Positions 7,008 through 15,293 are shown, counted from the stretch's first letter. The stretch is DNA of 29,371 bases from an uncultured Clostridia bacterium (GCA_947588325.1 CANPYH010000003.1:1-29371), one strand, 5' to 3'. The notes: generated by a model from the letters alone, not told the origin. Numbers and translations: made by a program.

Positions 7008-8339
7008 TTATTTCTCGTTAAGGCATGCGATACCGGGAAGCACTTTGCCCTCGAAGAGTTCGAGAGAGGCGCCGCCGCCCGTCGAGATATGGGTTATCTT
7101 ATCCGCAAAGCCGAGCTGACGAACAGCCGCAGCCGAGTCGCCGCCGCCTATTATCGTCGTAGCCTTTCCGTATACTTCGGCAAGGGCTTTTGCAACCGCC
7201 TTGGTGCCTTCGGCGAGCGTGGGGTTCTCGAACACGCCCATAGGTCCGTTCCAGATGACGGTCTTTGCGCTTGCAACGGCGTCTGCAAAGAGCTTTCTCG
7301 TCTCTTCGCCGATATCCAGACCCATCATATCCGCGGGGATATTGTCCGAGCTGACCGTCTTAACCTCGACGGGAGCGTCGATGGGATCGGGGAAGCTCTT
7401 GGTTATAACCGTGTCTATGGGCAAAAGGAGTTTCTTGCCGCTCTTTGCCGCTTTCTCGATCATGTCCTTGCAATAGCCGAGCTTCTCGTCGTCGACAAGG
7501 GACGTGCCGACTTCCTTACCCATTGCTTTGAGGAAGGTATAGGACATGCCGCCGCCGATGATGAGCGTGTCGCACTTCTCGAGAAGATTGTTGATTACGT
7601 TGAGTTTATCCGCTACCTTTGCGCCGCCGAGAATGGCCACGAAGGGGCGCTCGGGGTGGTCGAGGCTGTCAGCCATAACCGAGAGTTCTTTCTCGATCAG
7701 GAAGCCGCACACAGCCGTCTTAACAAAGCCGTACTCGACGATAGCGGCGGTGGAAGCGTGGGAGCGGTGAGCCGTTCCGAATGCGTCGTTGACATATACG
7801 CCGCTGTCCCCGTCGATAAGGTCGGCGAGTTTCTTGCAGAATGCCTCGTCTCTCTTCTCCTCTTCCCAGTGGAAACGGAGGTTCTCGAGGAGTACGCATT
7901 CGCCGCTCTTAAGCGCGGCAACCTTTTTCTGCGCGTCCTCGCCCACAACGTCGGTCGCGAAGGTTACTTTGCCGCCGAGGAGTTCGTTAAGTCTGTCGGC
8001 AACGGGCTTAAGCGTGAGCTTTTTCGGCTCATCTTTGAGCGCCTTGTCTATTATTGCCTGCTTTGCCGCAGCCTGTTCTTCGGCAGGAAGCGCCTCGACC
8101 TTCGCCTTGTCCTTTTTGTTAAGTTTGACTTCGGCGGAGAAGATGGAATGAGGCTTGCCCATGTGCGAGCAAAGCACAACTTTCGCACCCTGCTCCATCA
8201 GATACGAGATGGTGGGAAGCGCACCCGTTATCCTGCTGTCGTCGGTGATCTGTCCGTCCTTCATGGGGACGTTGAAGTCGCAACGAACGAGGACTTTCTT
8301 GCCTTTGACGTCTACGTCTTTTACCGTCAGTTTGTTCAT
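7008..8339 (-). CDS. pgk: Phosphoglycerate kinase
   Basis: Transfers phosphate from 1,3-bisphosphoglycerate to ADP in glycolysis; cytoplasmic. Signature motifs: VLVRCDFNVP (17-26), SHMGKP (58-63), LLENLRFH (~152), DAFGTAHRSHAS, FVAILGGAKVADKL, NGPMGVFE and the C-terminal GGGDSAAAV and STGGGASLELFEGK. At 443 residues it is about 45 longer than the usual ~395. The extra length is a Lys/Glu/Ala-rich insertion at about residues 64-106, between SHMGKP and LTLKPVADRL, where most homologues go almost directly from one to the other. The start has AAGGAG 7 nt upstream. It follows the TIM-barrel gene by 21 bp in a run with pgi. Confidence 0.97.
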   Translation of the reverse strand: MNKLTVKDVDVKGKKVLVRCDFNVPMKDGQITDDSRITGALPTISYLMEQGAKVVLCSHMGKPHSIFSAEVKLNKKDKAKVEALPAEEQAAAKQAIIDKALKDEPKKLTLKPVADRLNELLGGKVTFATDVVGEDAQKKVAALKSGECVLLENLRFHWEEEKRDEAFCKKLADLIDGDSGVYVNDAFGTAHRSHASTAAIVEYGFVKTAVCGFLIEKELSVMADSLDHPERPFVAILGGAKVADKLNVINNLLEKCDTLIIGGGMSYTFLKAMGKEVGTSLVDDEKLGYCKDMIEKAAKSGKKLLLPIDTVITKSFPDPIDAPVEVKTVSSDNIPADMMGLDIGEETRKLFADAVASAKTVIWNGPMGVFENPTLAEGTKAVAKALAEVYGKATTIIGGGDSAAAVRQLGFADKITHISTGGGASLELFEGKVLPGIACLNEK

Positions 8340-8360
8340 ATTTTTTCTCCTTAAATGAAA

Positions 8361-9152
8361 TTACAGATTGTCGATCATGTTTTTGAGATACATATATCCC
8401 TGTTTAAGCTCGTCGTTATAAGTGAAGTCTCTCGGATATACCTCGATAATCACGGCGGGATCCAGCTCGCGTTTGTCTATTTCCCTGAACAGCCTCTCGA
8501 AGTTGAGCTTGCCGCTGCCCGGGAGCACCGTCGCGTCGTCCTTGCCTATGTCCGCGACATGCACCGTCGCAAGCCTGCCGTCTGCCGCGTCGAGGTAGCG
8601 CAAGGGGTCGTAACCCGCATAGTACGCATGCTTGACGTCCAACGTCGTCCAGAGCGACGGAGCGCTTTTTAACAGCGCCTTGATCGCGTCGGGCGTGGAG
8701 AAACAGCAATAGTGCACGTTCTCCACCGCTATGTAAAGTCCGTATGTACTCGCTATACTCGCAAGTTCCTCGAGCCGCTCGGCAAAGGTGCCGACGTCCA
8801 CCAGCGACGGGGACTTTTTCAGGTCCGAGGGACCGTGGAATGTGTAGTACTTCGCGCCGAGAGCGTTACCCGCATAACACACCTTGCGGAAGAATTGCTC
8901 CGCGTCGTCCTTAACTCTTCGGGACTGGCTGAACAGCAAGCCCTCGAAGGTCGATGACAGAGCATGCACGGAATGGACCTTAACGTCGTCGGTAAGTCGG
9001 CTTTTGAGCGCGTCCACAAAGCCCTTTTCATACTCCGAAAAGGATGACAAAAAGACCTCTGTGAGGGGAACGCCCATTTCGCGAAGGCTGCCGAAGCAGT
9101 TCTCCGTGGGCACTTTTCCGAAAAAAGACGCTGTGGATATTCCGAGTTTCAT
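8361..9152 (-). CDS. Sugar phosphate isomerase/epimerase-like TIM-barrel protein
   Basis: A member of the xylose-isomerase-like / AP-endonuclease-2 TIM-barrel superfamily, 263 residues. Likely metal ligands sit at strand ends as expected: His106 (FHGPSD), Glu144 (VENVHY), Asp172 (LDVKHA), His198 (VHVAD) and Glu237 (IIEVYP). The start at 9150-9152 (MKLGIS) follows a GGGGGAAAG ribosome site; an open frame extends 17 codons upstream without one. It lies between pgi (55 bp away) and pgk (21 bp away), which suggests a carbohydrate substrate, but the superfamily is too broad to name it. Confidence 0.85.
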   Translation of the reverse strand: MKLGISTASFFGKVPTENCFGSLREMGVPLTEVFLSSFSEYEKGFVDALKSRLTDDVKVHSVHALSSTFEGLLFSQSRRVKDDAEQFFRKVCYAGNALGAKYYTFHGPSDLKKSPSLVDVGTFAERLEELASIASTYGLYIAVENVHYCCFSTPDAIKALLKSAPSLWTTLDVKHAYYAGYDPLRYLDAADGRLATVHVADIGKDDATVLPGSGKLNFERLFREIDKRELDPAVIIEVYPRDFTYNDELKQGYMYLKNMIDNL

Positions 9153-9207
9153 AAATCTTTCCCCCGCCGCTTTCGCCTTACGCTCCGCGCCCGGGGATTG
9201 CACCGCC

Positions 9208-10608
9208 TCAGATGTAGTATTCGCTCTTTTTCTTCGCCGCTTTTACTTCGGCGAGTTTTTCTTCATAGCCCTTTCTGCCGAGCATGGCAAACGTGGCTTT
9301 CTTACCCTCTTCGACTCCGGGCTGGTTAAACGTGTCTATGTTCAGATATGCGCCAGCAAACGCCGTCTCATACATGTAATATGCGAGGAGTTCGCCCACC
9401 GTCTCTTCGTTCACCTCGGGAAGAATGACGGTGAAGTTCATTCTGCCAGCTTTGGTAAGCGCGTACTCCGTCGCCGCTCTCTCCGCATTGAGCAGTTCGC
9501 CCATGGTATGACCTTTGAGGAAGTCGCAAGCGTTTATCTCCGTATCGTTGGGTATTGTAACGTCATTACGGAATTTCTCCACGCCGAGTATGGTTATTAC
9601 CTTGTCAAAAGGCCCCTCGGTGTACAGCTGGACCTGCGAGTGCTGGTCGGTTACGCCCAAAGCCTTTGCGGGGGTCTGACCGGTATGGACGATGTTGCCC
9701 TCTTTATCCTTGGCTTTACCGAGCGACTCCGCCCAGATCTGGCAATAGAAGTCGGACATGTATTTAAGACTGTCGGCGTACGGCATCATAACGCTGATGT
9801 TCGCGCCCTTCTCCATGGCCGCGCATTGCAGATATGCCGTCATAAGCGCGGGGTTCTTGCGTACGTCCGCTACCCTGCACGCCTCGCTCATTTCCTTTGC
9901 GCCCGCAAGCAGTTTCTTTATATCGATACCCATTGCGGCGAACGGGACGAGACCGACATTGGACATAACCGAGAAACGTCCGCCCACGCCCGCGCCTATT
10001 CCGTAGGTCGTAAAGCCCTCCGTCTGCGCGATATTCCACAGTGTGCCCTTGCCGATAGTCGTCGTGACGACGAAGTGCTTCTTCGCTTCGGCTTTGCCTA
10101 CCGCCTTTTTCATGAGGTCGTAGAGCACGAGGAATTGAGCGAGCGTTTCGCTCGTCTCACCGCTCTTGGTGATGACGTTGAAGTAAGTCGTTTTAAGGTC
10201 GATCAGCTCGAGGAGTTCGTGCATTCTCTCGGGGTCGATGTTGTCCTCTATATACAGTTTGGGAAGTCCCGCCGCTTTGAGTGCGGATGCGGGAAGTTCG
10301 TTGAGGCGCATGTTAAGAAGGGCTTGCACGACGGATATAGGGCCGAGCGCACTGCCGCCTATGCCAAGAACGACGAACGCCGAGGCTTTGGAACGGATAT
10401 CGTTCATTTTCGCGATCATGCCGTCAAGGTCGGAGTAGTTCATATACGGAAGCTCGCTCCACTCCTGCCAGCCCTTGCCGCAATTATCCAGCACGTTCCG
10501 ATAAGCCGCGGCTATCTTCGCGCCGTTGCCGTCAATGGTGTCTGCCGCGATACCGCGCTCGCCGATGACGTCCGCCATCATGTTGTTGTAGTCGAATTTA
10601 AGTTTCAT
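9208..10608 (-). CDS. pgi: Glucose-6-phosphate isomerase
   Basis: Interconverts glucose-6-phosphate and fructose-6-phosphate; cytoplasmic. The 466-residue product is the shorter bacterial form. Phosphate-binding motif LGIGGSALGP (81-90), the PGI signature VITKSGETSETLAQFLVL (145-162), GAGVGGRFSVMSNVGL (206-220), the catalytic-Glu segment IWAESLGK and the catalytic-His segment DQHSQVQLYTEGP are all present. The start at 10606-10608 follows GGAGACGGT; the frame stays open 12 codons upstream but without a ribosome site. It is co-directional with hpf, the TIM-barrel gene and pgk. Confidence 0.97.
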   Translation of the reverse strand: MKLKFDYNNMMADVIGERGIAADTIDGNGAKIAAAYRNVLDNCGKGWQEWSELPYMNYSDLDGMIAKMNDIRSKASAFVVLGIGGSALGPISVVQALLNMRLNELPASALKAAGLPKLYIEDNIDPERMHELLELIDLKTTYFNVITKSGETSETLAQFLVLYDLMKKAVGKAEAKKHFVVTTTIGKGTLWNIAQTEGFTTYGIGAGVGGRFSVMSNVGLVPFAAMGIDIKKLLAGAKEMSEACRVADVRKNPALMTAYLQCAAMEKGANISVMMPYADSLKYMSDFYCQIWAESLGKAKDKEGNIVHTGQTPAKALGVTDQHSQVQLYTEGPFDKVITILGVEKFRNDVTIPNDTEINACDFLKGHTMGELLNAERAATEYALTKAGRMNFTVILPEVNEETVGELLAYYMYETAFAGAYLNIDTFNQPGVEEGKKATFAMLGRKGYEEKLAEVKAAKKKSEYYI

Positions 10609-10739
10609 ACCGTCTCCTTTCACGCCGAAAGAGCACCTGCGCACACGATTAACCGCGCGCGCACCGCTCCGACGCTTGTGTAAAGTTATTTCATGCTCAG
10701 CCGCGCAATCTTATGTGCCTCTTCCGAAGCTACATTTTT

Positions 10740-11273
10740 TCAGACGTTGGCTTCGATTATGCCGTAATTGCCGTCCTTGCGCTTGTATATTACGTTCACC
10801 TTTTCGGTGCTCTTGTTAAGGAATACATAGAAGCTGTGACCGACAAGCTCCAGCTCCGCCATCGCTTCTATCTCGTCCATGGCGACCAAGTCAAAGGACT
10901 TCGTGCGGACAATCTCGCTCGTCTGTTTCTCCTCTTTCCTGACGCTCTCGGCAAGCTCGCTGCGACGGAATTTCTTCGATCTGCTCTCGAGTATCGTGTG
11001 GTGCTTCTTAATCTGCTTCTCGAGCTTGGGTATCGCTATGTCTATAAGGTCATACATAGTCTGACCCACCTCGCCCGTTACTTCCGAACGAAGTACCGCC
11101 CCGCCGAGGAAGATAGTCAACTCCATAGTCTCTATGTTGTTCGACTCACGCATCATTACTTTGATGCCTACGTCCTCGTCAAAGTACTTGTCAAGCCGTT
11201 GGATCTTCTTGTCGATAACGTCCTTGAGCTGCTCTTTCGCTTTGTAATTCTTCGTTTGATAATCGATCCGCAT
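10740..11273 (-). CDS. hpf: Long-form ribosome hibernation promoting factor
   Basis: Binds the 30S subunit and drives formation of inactive 100S ribosome dimers under stress or in stationary phase. At 177 residues it is the long form typical of Bacillota. The N-terminal S30AE domain spans about 1-100 (MRIDYQTKNYKAKEQLKD, with a basic KKHHTILESRSKKFRR patch at its end), followed by a linker and the C-terminal dimerisation domain (about 121-177), including EIVRTKSFDLVAMDEIEA and GHSFYVFLNKST. It is the first gene of the leftward run, with AAGGGGG before the ATG and a near-consensus promoter 32 bp upstream of it. Confidence 0.95.
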   Translation of the reverse strand: MRIDYQTKNYKAKEQLKDVIDKKIQRLDKYFDEDVGIKVMMRESNNIETMELTIFLGGAVLRSEVTGEVGQTMYDLIDIAIPKLEKQIKKHHTILESRSKKFRRSELAESVRKEEKQTSEIVRTKSFDLVAMDEIEAMAELELVGHSFYVFLNKSTEKVNVIYKRKDGNYGIIEANV

Positions 11274-11304
11274 ATAAATTCCCCCTTCTTTCGGTTGTAT
11301 CGTT

Positions 11305-11333
11305 AGTATACCATATTACCCATTGTATGTCAA
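11305..11333 (-). promoter_or_regulatory. hpf promoter
   Basis: Minus-strand TTGACA (11328-11333), a 17-bp spacer and TATACT (11305-11310), a near-perfect housekeeping promoter. The leader to the hpf ATG is about 25 nt. Confidence 0.85.
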
Positions 11334-11340
11334 TATTTTT

Positions 11341-11545
11341 TGTGAAAGTGTTTGCGCAAGGGGAGAACCGTTTTTTGAAAAAAACGGTTCTCCCCCTGCA
11401 CCCCCTTTCCAAAAAAACTTAAAAATCTTTTTAATTTTTTTATTGTAAATGTGTTTTTAAGGGGGAAACCTTTTTGTAAACAAAAAGGTTTCCCCCTTAA
11501 ACCCCTTTCCAAAAAAACTTAAAATCTTTTTCTTTTTGTTTTGTT
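11341..11545. repeat. Two tandem hairpin-repeat units with compensating stem changes
   Basis: Two ~100-bp units share the trailing block CTTTCCAAAAAAACTTAAA (11405 and 11506, period 101). Each opens with a long perfect hairpin. Unit 1 has GGGGAGAACCG plus a T run (11360-11395, 17-bp arms). Unit 2 has AAGGGGGAAACC plus a T run (11456-11501, about 22-bp arms). The stem sequences differ but both arms changed together. No coding content. Confidence 0.8.
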
Positions 11546-11589
11546 ATGGGGGTTGTGTGTGTTTGAATAACAAACTTGTTATGATACAG

Positions 11590-11787
11590 GACAATCCCCT
11601 CAGTCGTCCCTTTGGGACGACAGCCCCCCTTACTAAGGGCGGCCCACACGGGTCAGTTACGTTCGAAGCAAAATACAATACCTCTCGTAATGAAACAAGT
11701 TAAGCAACATATCCCCCGAAAAGTGGGGCACGAATGTGGCCGCCCTTAGTAAGGGGGGGCTGGCGCGAAGCGCCTGAGGGGATTGTC
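11590..11787. mobile_element. MITE-like palindromic element, copy 1
   Basis: A 198-bp non-coding element with ~50-bp terminal inverted repeats. The outer block is GACAATCCCCTCAG / CTGAGGGGATTGTC, and the inner block CAGCCCCCCTTACTAAGGG is mirrored at the other end. Between outer and inner blocks sits a small palindrome that differs at each end: TCGTCCC-GGGACGA on the left and GGCGC-GCGCC on the right. The centre (~90 bp) is AT-richer and has no ORF. No clear target duplication was found. A second copy lies at 15422-15620. Confidence 0.8.
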
Positions 11788-12010
11788 ATATAGTAATGCC
11801 AATGCAAAAGCACCCTATGCGTAATAGAGTGCTTTATACATTAAATCATCTTCTTGCACAAGCCTATATCGAACCGATATGAGAGCGGCGGAGAGGTGCG
11901 GTCAGACGGGCGGGAGACGGAACTTCGCGAGGGAGTTTACTTAAAACGTAAATGACCGAGCAGAAGCGAACGTCGGCGCACCCGTATCACCGCGCCTATG
12001 CGGCGCTCCT
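11788..12010. repeat. Common right-hand tail of the composite repeat, copy 1
   Basis: This 223-bp stretch is nearly identical to 15621-15846, so the duplicated unit is larger than the MITE-like part. It contains an imperfect hairpin with AAAGCAC and GTGCTTT arms, GCGGCGGAGAGGTG, a GTTTAC...GTAAAT hairpin (11935-11953) followed by GACCGAG, and a GC-rich end (CCCGTATCACCGCGCC). No gene is seen in it. Confidence 0.75.
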
Positions 12011-12015
12011 CCTGT

Positions 12016-12060
12016 GGCGAGGGAGTTTACTTAAATAGGTAAGTGACCGAGCAGAAGCCG
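12016..12060. repeat. Extra copy of the GTTTAC-hairpin motif
   Basis: GCGAGGGAGTTTACTTAAA and GACCGAGCAGAAGC recur about 90 bp after the same motif in the preceding tail, here with GTAAGT as right arm (one G-T pair). It lies 27 bp beyond the glucanase stop codon and may form part of its 3' mRNA end. Confidence 0.55.
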
Positions 12061-12086
12061 CGATTTCTCGTCGGTCATGAGTGGTG

Positions 12087-12914
12087 CTATGTGACTTCCG
12101 AACATGCTATCCAGCGATATGACGCCCTCGCCGGCACCCCCTCCCCGTCAAACTCTCCTGCCCAATCGGCGAAGGAATCACCTTTGCCCTTCCAAACGTT
12201 TGCCATGATACTGAAGGGATGGGACGGGAGATTATCGACTGCGCGGTATACGGCTATGCCGTCGACGTACCAGGTAATGCTTTCGGGTTGCCAATCGAAG
12301 GCGTACTCGTGATAATCGGCGGAAGCGTCGAAGCCGAGGTCGAATAGGAACTCGTGACCGCCAACGCCGTCGGTGTAGTAGTTAAACTGGACCTTGGTCA
12401 TGTCCTTACCGAGAAACTCAATGTCAATCTCGTCCCAGACGGGCGAAGAGGTGTAGCCGAAGAAGGAGGAGATAATGCCCGAGCAGTTCGCCGCTTTCAT
12501 GCACACGGCGTAATAACCGAATGACGTTTTGTTATTTGTGCGGTATTCCGCGCCCGCAAACTTACTACCCTCGGCGGTGACGGACATAGTCATTGCTCCG
12601 TTCTCGATTTTAGCATTATTCTTGCGCCAGGTGCAATCGAAGGGATCGGAGTTAGAGTAGTTGTCAGCCCAATAGAAATCGGGCGAATTGCCTTTGGCGA
12701 AGTTGACGATATACTCCTCCTCTTTGGTGTGGCGGTCGGGTATACCCGCTGCGGACGCGTCGGGCGTAAAGGTCGGCTCTGCGGGAGGTTCGAGCTCGGG
12801 TTCGGGCTCGGGCGGCGGAGTTTCCCCGCAACCGAATGCGGTGAAGGCGAGCAGTGCAACGCAAAGCACGGCAAGCACAACCAATATGAACTTCTTCAAA
12901 GATCGGGTTTTCAC
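12087..12914 (-). CDS. GH16 licheninase-like beta-glucanase lipoprotein
   Basis: An extracellular, membrane-anchored glycoside hydrolase expected to cleave mixed-linkage beta-1,3-1,4-glucan. The start is GTG at 12912-12914, with GAGGGG 5-7 nt upstream; upstream in-frame ATGs overlap the promoter. The lipoprotein signal peptide (KTRSLKKFILVVLAVL...) ends at FGC (Cys29), followed by a Pro/Glu linker (about 30-50). The catalytic motif DEIDIEFLGKD carries the nucleophile and acid-base glutamates. Flanking segments IISSFFGYTSS, VQFNYYTDGVGGHE, YAFDWQPESITWYVDG and PFSIMANVWKGKG match classical bacterial licheninases. It is complete, 275 residues, and lies between two direct repeats next to a BIG2 lipoprotein. 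Confidence 0.9.
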   Translation of the reverse strand: MKTRSLKKFILVVLAVLCVALLAFTAFGCGETPPPEPEPELEPPAEPTFTPDASAAGIPDRHTKEEEYIVNFAKGNSPDFYWADNYSNSDPFDCTWRKNNAKIENGAMTMSVTAEGSKFAGAEYRTNNKTSFGYYAVCMKAANCSGIISSFFGYTSSPVWDEIDIEFLGKDMTKVQFNYYTDGVGGHEFLFDLGFDASADYHEYAFDWQPESITWYVDGIAVYRAVDNLPSHPFSIMANVWKGKGDSFADWAGEFDGEGVPARASYRWIACSEVT

Positions 12915-12951
12915 ACTATCCCCTCTTGCCTGTTTGGCTATCGTTTTTTCA

Positions 12952-12980
12952 ATCATACCGCATTCAAGGCGTACAGTCAA
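12952..12980 (-). promoter_or_regulatory. Promoter of the GH16 gene
   Basis: Minus-strand TTGACT (12975-12980), a 17-bp spacer and TATGAT (12952-12957). The start of transcription would fall near 12945, downstream of the more upstream ATG codons, which supports the GTG start at 12914. Confidence 0.75.
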
Positions 12981-13024
12981 TCGGCGTTACTTATTTTGCA
13001 ATACCGTTACCCATTTCGCATTTT

Positions 13025-13065
13025 CGGGCATAAAAGGACAGCGCCCCAATTATGGAGCGCCGCCT
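13025..13065 (-). terminator. Weak hairpin after the BIG2 lipoprotein gene
   Basis: On the minus strand GCGCTCC and GGGGCGC arms (one G-T pair) with a six-base loop are followed by TGTCCTTTTATG. It lies between the BIG2 lipoprotein stop and the GH16 promoter. The T run is poor, so termination may be partial. Confidence 0.4.
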
Positions 13066-13138
13066 TATAAGAGAAATGAAGAAGATATTTGTCCCGACAG
13101 ACTTTCGTCCGTCGCGATTATCTTATGTTGTTAAGCCA

Positions 13139-14986
13139 TCACTCGGCCTCAACGTTTTCGATCAAGATGGATACACAGCCCCAGTTATGAGCCTCTTCGG
13201 CAATTTGTTCGTTGTAGAGAGTATACTTCTTCGTGCCGACAGTTATGGTCTGACCATGCGTAGCCTGCTCCGTCGTGAGTTTGAGGTCGCGGTAGTGGTT
13301 ATCGTTGTATCCACCCTCGGATGCTTCTTTCTCGACAAAGTGGCAAGAGTAAGCGGGCGATGATGCTCCGGAGATAGGGTTAAGACGAGTAATGTCGTAT
13401 TGGATAGTAAACGCACCTTCAGTTACACTCGAAGAGACAACGGTAAAGCGGTAAAGCCTCCAATTGCCGCCACTCTCCTGCGCGTCGAAGTAGCATGCTT
13501 TAAGCCAATCATTTGCCGCTTCGTCGTCACCCTCGAAATACGTAGCGGTGTCGATAGTACCCGTTATCTCGAACAATGCTTTGCCTTCGAGATCATCCGT
13601 ACCTGCGACAATCCTTGCGCCGGTCGGGGTTATTGCACCTACGGGCTTAACTTCTGCCGGAACTGCGGGAAGTACAGGAGCGTCGGGATCCTGATAACCT
13701 TCGAGAGATGTAGGGTCGTCAGCCCACTTACTGGTGGACTCGCCAAGATCTTTGTATTGGACGCCGTATACGGAAACCGTTACTCTGTCGCCGCCGAGTT
13801 TTCCAAGGCAAAGGTGAATAGCAGACTCAATGTTGGTGTATACGCCCTGTGCATATATAGCGCCTGTATCACCGTGTCTGAATTTGACGGTAATTTCATT
13901 TACCTGACCTGCCGTTACCTCTTTCTCATGATCTTCCGAGGTGCCGACAATTTCGTCGGGAGCAGGTTCGGATTTAGAGTAATCGTTAAGGCTTACAACG
14001 CCGCTAGCGCTGGTCTCGAGCTTAAGTTTTACTTCGTAGTTATGGTTGGTGAGAAGTTTGCCCTGAGTGCCTGCGCTACGGAAGAAGAGCTGAATAGACG
14101 CTACGTTTGCTTCGGGATTATCTACATGGAATTCGATGGTCGCTTTGTTCGCACCGATGTAATTATAACCCTCGTCTGCAGGATTCTGAGCCTCATAGTT
14201 GGGATCTACGTATGCGCTGAATATAGTCGTGTTAGTCCACTGACCGTATTCGGTCTTGTCACCCCAGTAGTTCCACATTTGCGCAGGGCTCTTGTTCTGC
14301 TCGTAAGTGGAACCGAAGTTGTATTGATCCTTACCCGTCCAGGTTACGTTTACATCAACGCTTGCGGAGATTTCCGTATTCTGAATGGTAGCGGTGACTG
14401 CAACCGGCTCTTCGGTATCGAGATAAGCCGTTACAAGACCGGTTTCACTGACGTGAACTTTGGTCGGATCTGCGGATTCCCAAACGATAGTCTGATCGGT
14501 GAGTTCCTGATCCTCTCTCATAACCTTTGCCTTGAGCTGCTTGGTTGCGTCTTTCTCAAGGGAAATGGCTTCTGTAATTGCGGTGCCGTTCTCGTCAACG
14601 ATGGAGATCGTACGACCTGCGGTAACCGTTACTTGGCAAGTGTCCGAAATCTCGCCCACCGAAGCGGTTATGGTCACGGTGCCCTTTGCTACGCCTCTGA
14701 CGGTACCCGTTTGAGATACGGTCGCAATAGCCTCGTCAGAGGACTTCCAAGTCTCGATATCGGTGCCCCTGGTGGAAGTCGTGCCGTCGTCGTATGTAAT
14801 GGTTACGTTGACTTTGACGGTCATACCCTGTTCGACGCTTGCCGTCTCGTCGATGGAAATCGCTGTAACGGTCTTTTCTGCCGGCGTGTCGCCGCAAGCA
14901 GTGAGAGCCAGTGCCGCAAACGTAAAAACCATTGCGAGCGCGATTACGCACACGATCGGAAGCAAGAATCTCTTCTTTGTCTTCAT
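13139..14986 (-). CDS. Surface lipoprotein with two BIG2 Ig-like domains
   Basis: A 615-residue exported protein of unknown specific role. The signal peptide MKTKKRFLLPIVCVIALAMV continues to LTAC (lipid-bearing Cys31). Two group-2 bacterial Ig-like domains follow (about 38-124 and 126-214), recognisable by the VTAISID opening, WKSSDEAIATVSQTGTVRGV and TIVWESADPTKVHVSETGLV. The remainder (about 217-615) has two beta-rich, aromatic-rich blocks separated by a Pro-rich stretch (DPDAPVLPAVPAEVKP). They look like carbohydrate-binding modules but no family is assigned. AGGAGG precedes the ATG at 14984-14986; an in-frame TTG lies two codons earlier. It is upstream of, and co-directional with, the GH16 lipoprotein. 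Confidence 0.8.
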   Translation of the reverse strand: MKTKKRFLLPIVCVIALAMVFTFAALALTACGDTPAEKTVTAISIDETASVEQGMTVKVNVTITYDDGTTSTRGTDIETWKSSDEAIATVSQTGTVRGVAKGTVTITASVGEISDTCQVTVTAGRTISIVDENGTAITEAISLEKDATKQLKAKVMREDQELTDQTIVWESADPTKVHVSETGLVTAYLDTEEPVAVTATIQNTEISASVDVNVTWTGKDQYNFGSTYEQNKSPAQMWNYWGDKTEYGQWTNTTIFSAYVDPNYEAQNPADEGYNYIGANKATIEFHVDNPEANVASIQLFFRSAGTQGKLLTNHNYEVKLKLETSASGVVSLNDYSKSEPAPDEIVGTSEDHEKEVTAGQVNEITVKFRHGDTGAIYAQGVYTNIESAIHLCLGKLGGDRVTVSVYGVQYKDLGESTSKWADDPTSLEGYQDPDAPVLPAVPAEVKPVGAITPTGARIVAGTDDLEGKALFEITGTIDTATYFEGDDEAANDWLKACYFDAQESGGNWRLYRFTVVSSSVTEGAFTIQYDITRLNPISGASSPAYSCHFVEKEASEGGYNDNHYRDLKLTTEQATHGQTITVGTKKYTLYNEQIAEEAHNWGCVSILIENVEAE

Positions 14987-15106
14987 AATCAATTTTCCTC
15001 CTGTGGAAAGTATTGTATTTCAGCAAACGCGGTTTCCCACGATGTGCCCTTCACCACACAACTCGTTCTATCCCAAAACAAACAGACCACACCGAGCTGC
15101 GACGAA

Positions 15107-15135
15107 ATAATAATATTTCCCTGTCCTCATTTCAA
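15107..15135 (-). promoter_or_regulatory. Likely promoter of the BIG2 lipoprotein gene
   Basis: Minus-strand TTGAAA (15130-15135), a 17-bp spacer and TATTAT (15107-15112), leaving a 120-nt leader to the ATG. The rest of the 15000-15215 stretch is AT-rich with no other recognised signal. Confidence 0.5.
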
Positions 15136-15218
15136 TAAAGTCTTCTTAAATTGCTTTTTTATTTCCTAAATTGTAATTACGGTTAAGTTATTTTTACAAA
15201 ATTTCACGGAGTTATCAC

Positions 15219-15276
15219 AATGCAGCATGCGCGGCGCAATAGGCGCGGTGATACGGGCACCTCTCCGCCGCGCTTA
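15219..15276 (-). repeat. Inverted, internally deleted relative of the composite-repeat tail
   Basis: On the minus strand GCGGCGGAGAGGTG is joined directly to CCCGTATCACCGCGCCTAT, two blocks that are about 90 bp apart in the tails at 11788-12010 and 15621-15846. This is a third, inverted, shortened copy. Confidence 0.6.
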
Positions 15277-15293
15277 AGTTGGTTCGTCGGGAA

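Noticed and set aside
6618..8354. A 578-codon open frame antisense to pgk and the membrane-protein gene
   Set aside because: Shadow of pgk codon structure; no domain or start signal.
8884..10683. A 599-codon open frame antisense to pgi
   Set aside because: Shadow of pgi; the sense gene has all catalytic motifs.
11191..11512. Short open frames inside the tandem hairpin repeats
   Set aside because: They read through perfect palindromes and have no ribosome site.
13400..15169. A 589-codon open frame antisense to the BIG2 lipoprotein gene
   Set aside because: The opposite strand has a signal peptide, lipobox and Ig-like domains; the antisense product has no recognisable domain and is Tyr/Arg/Cys-rich, as expected for a codon-bias shadow.
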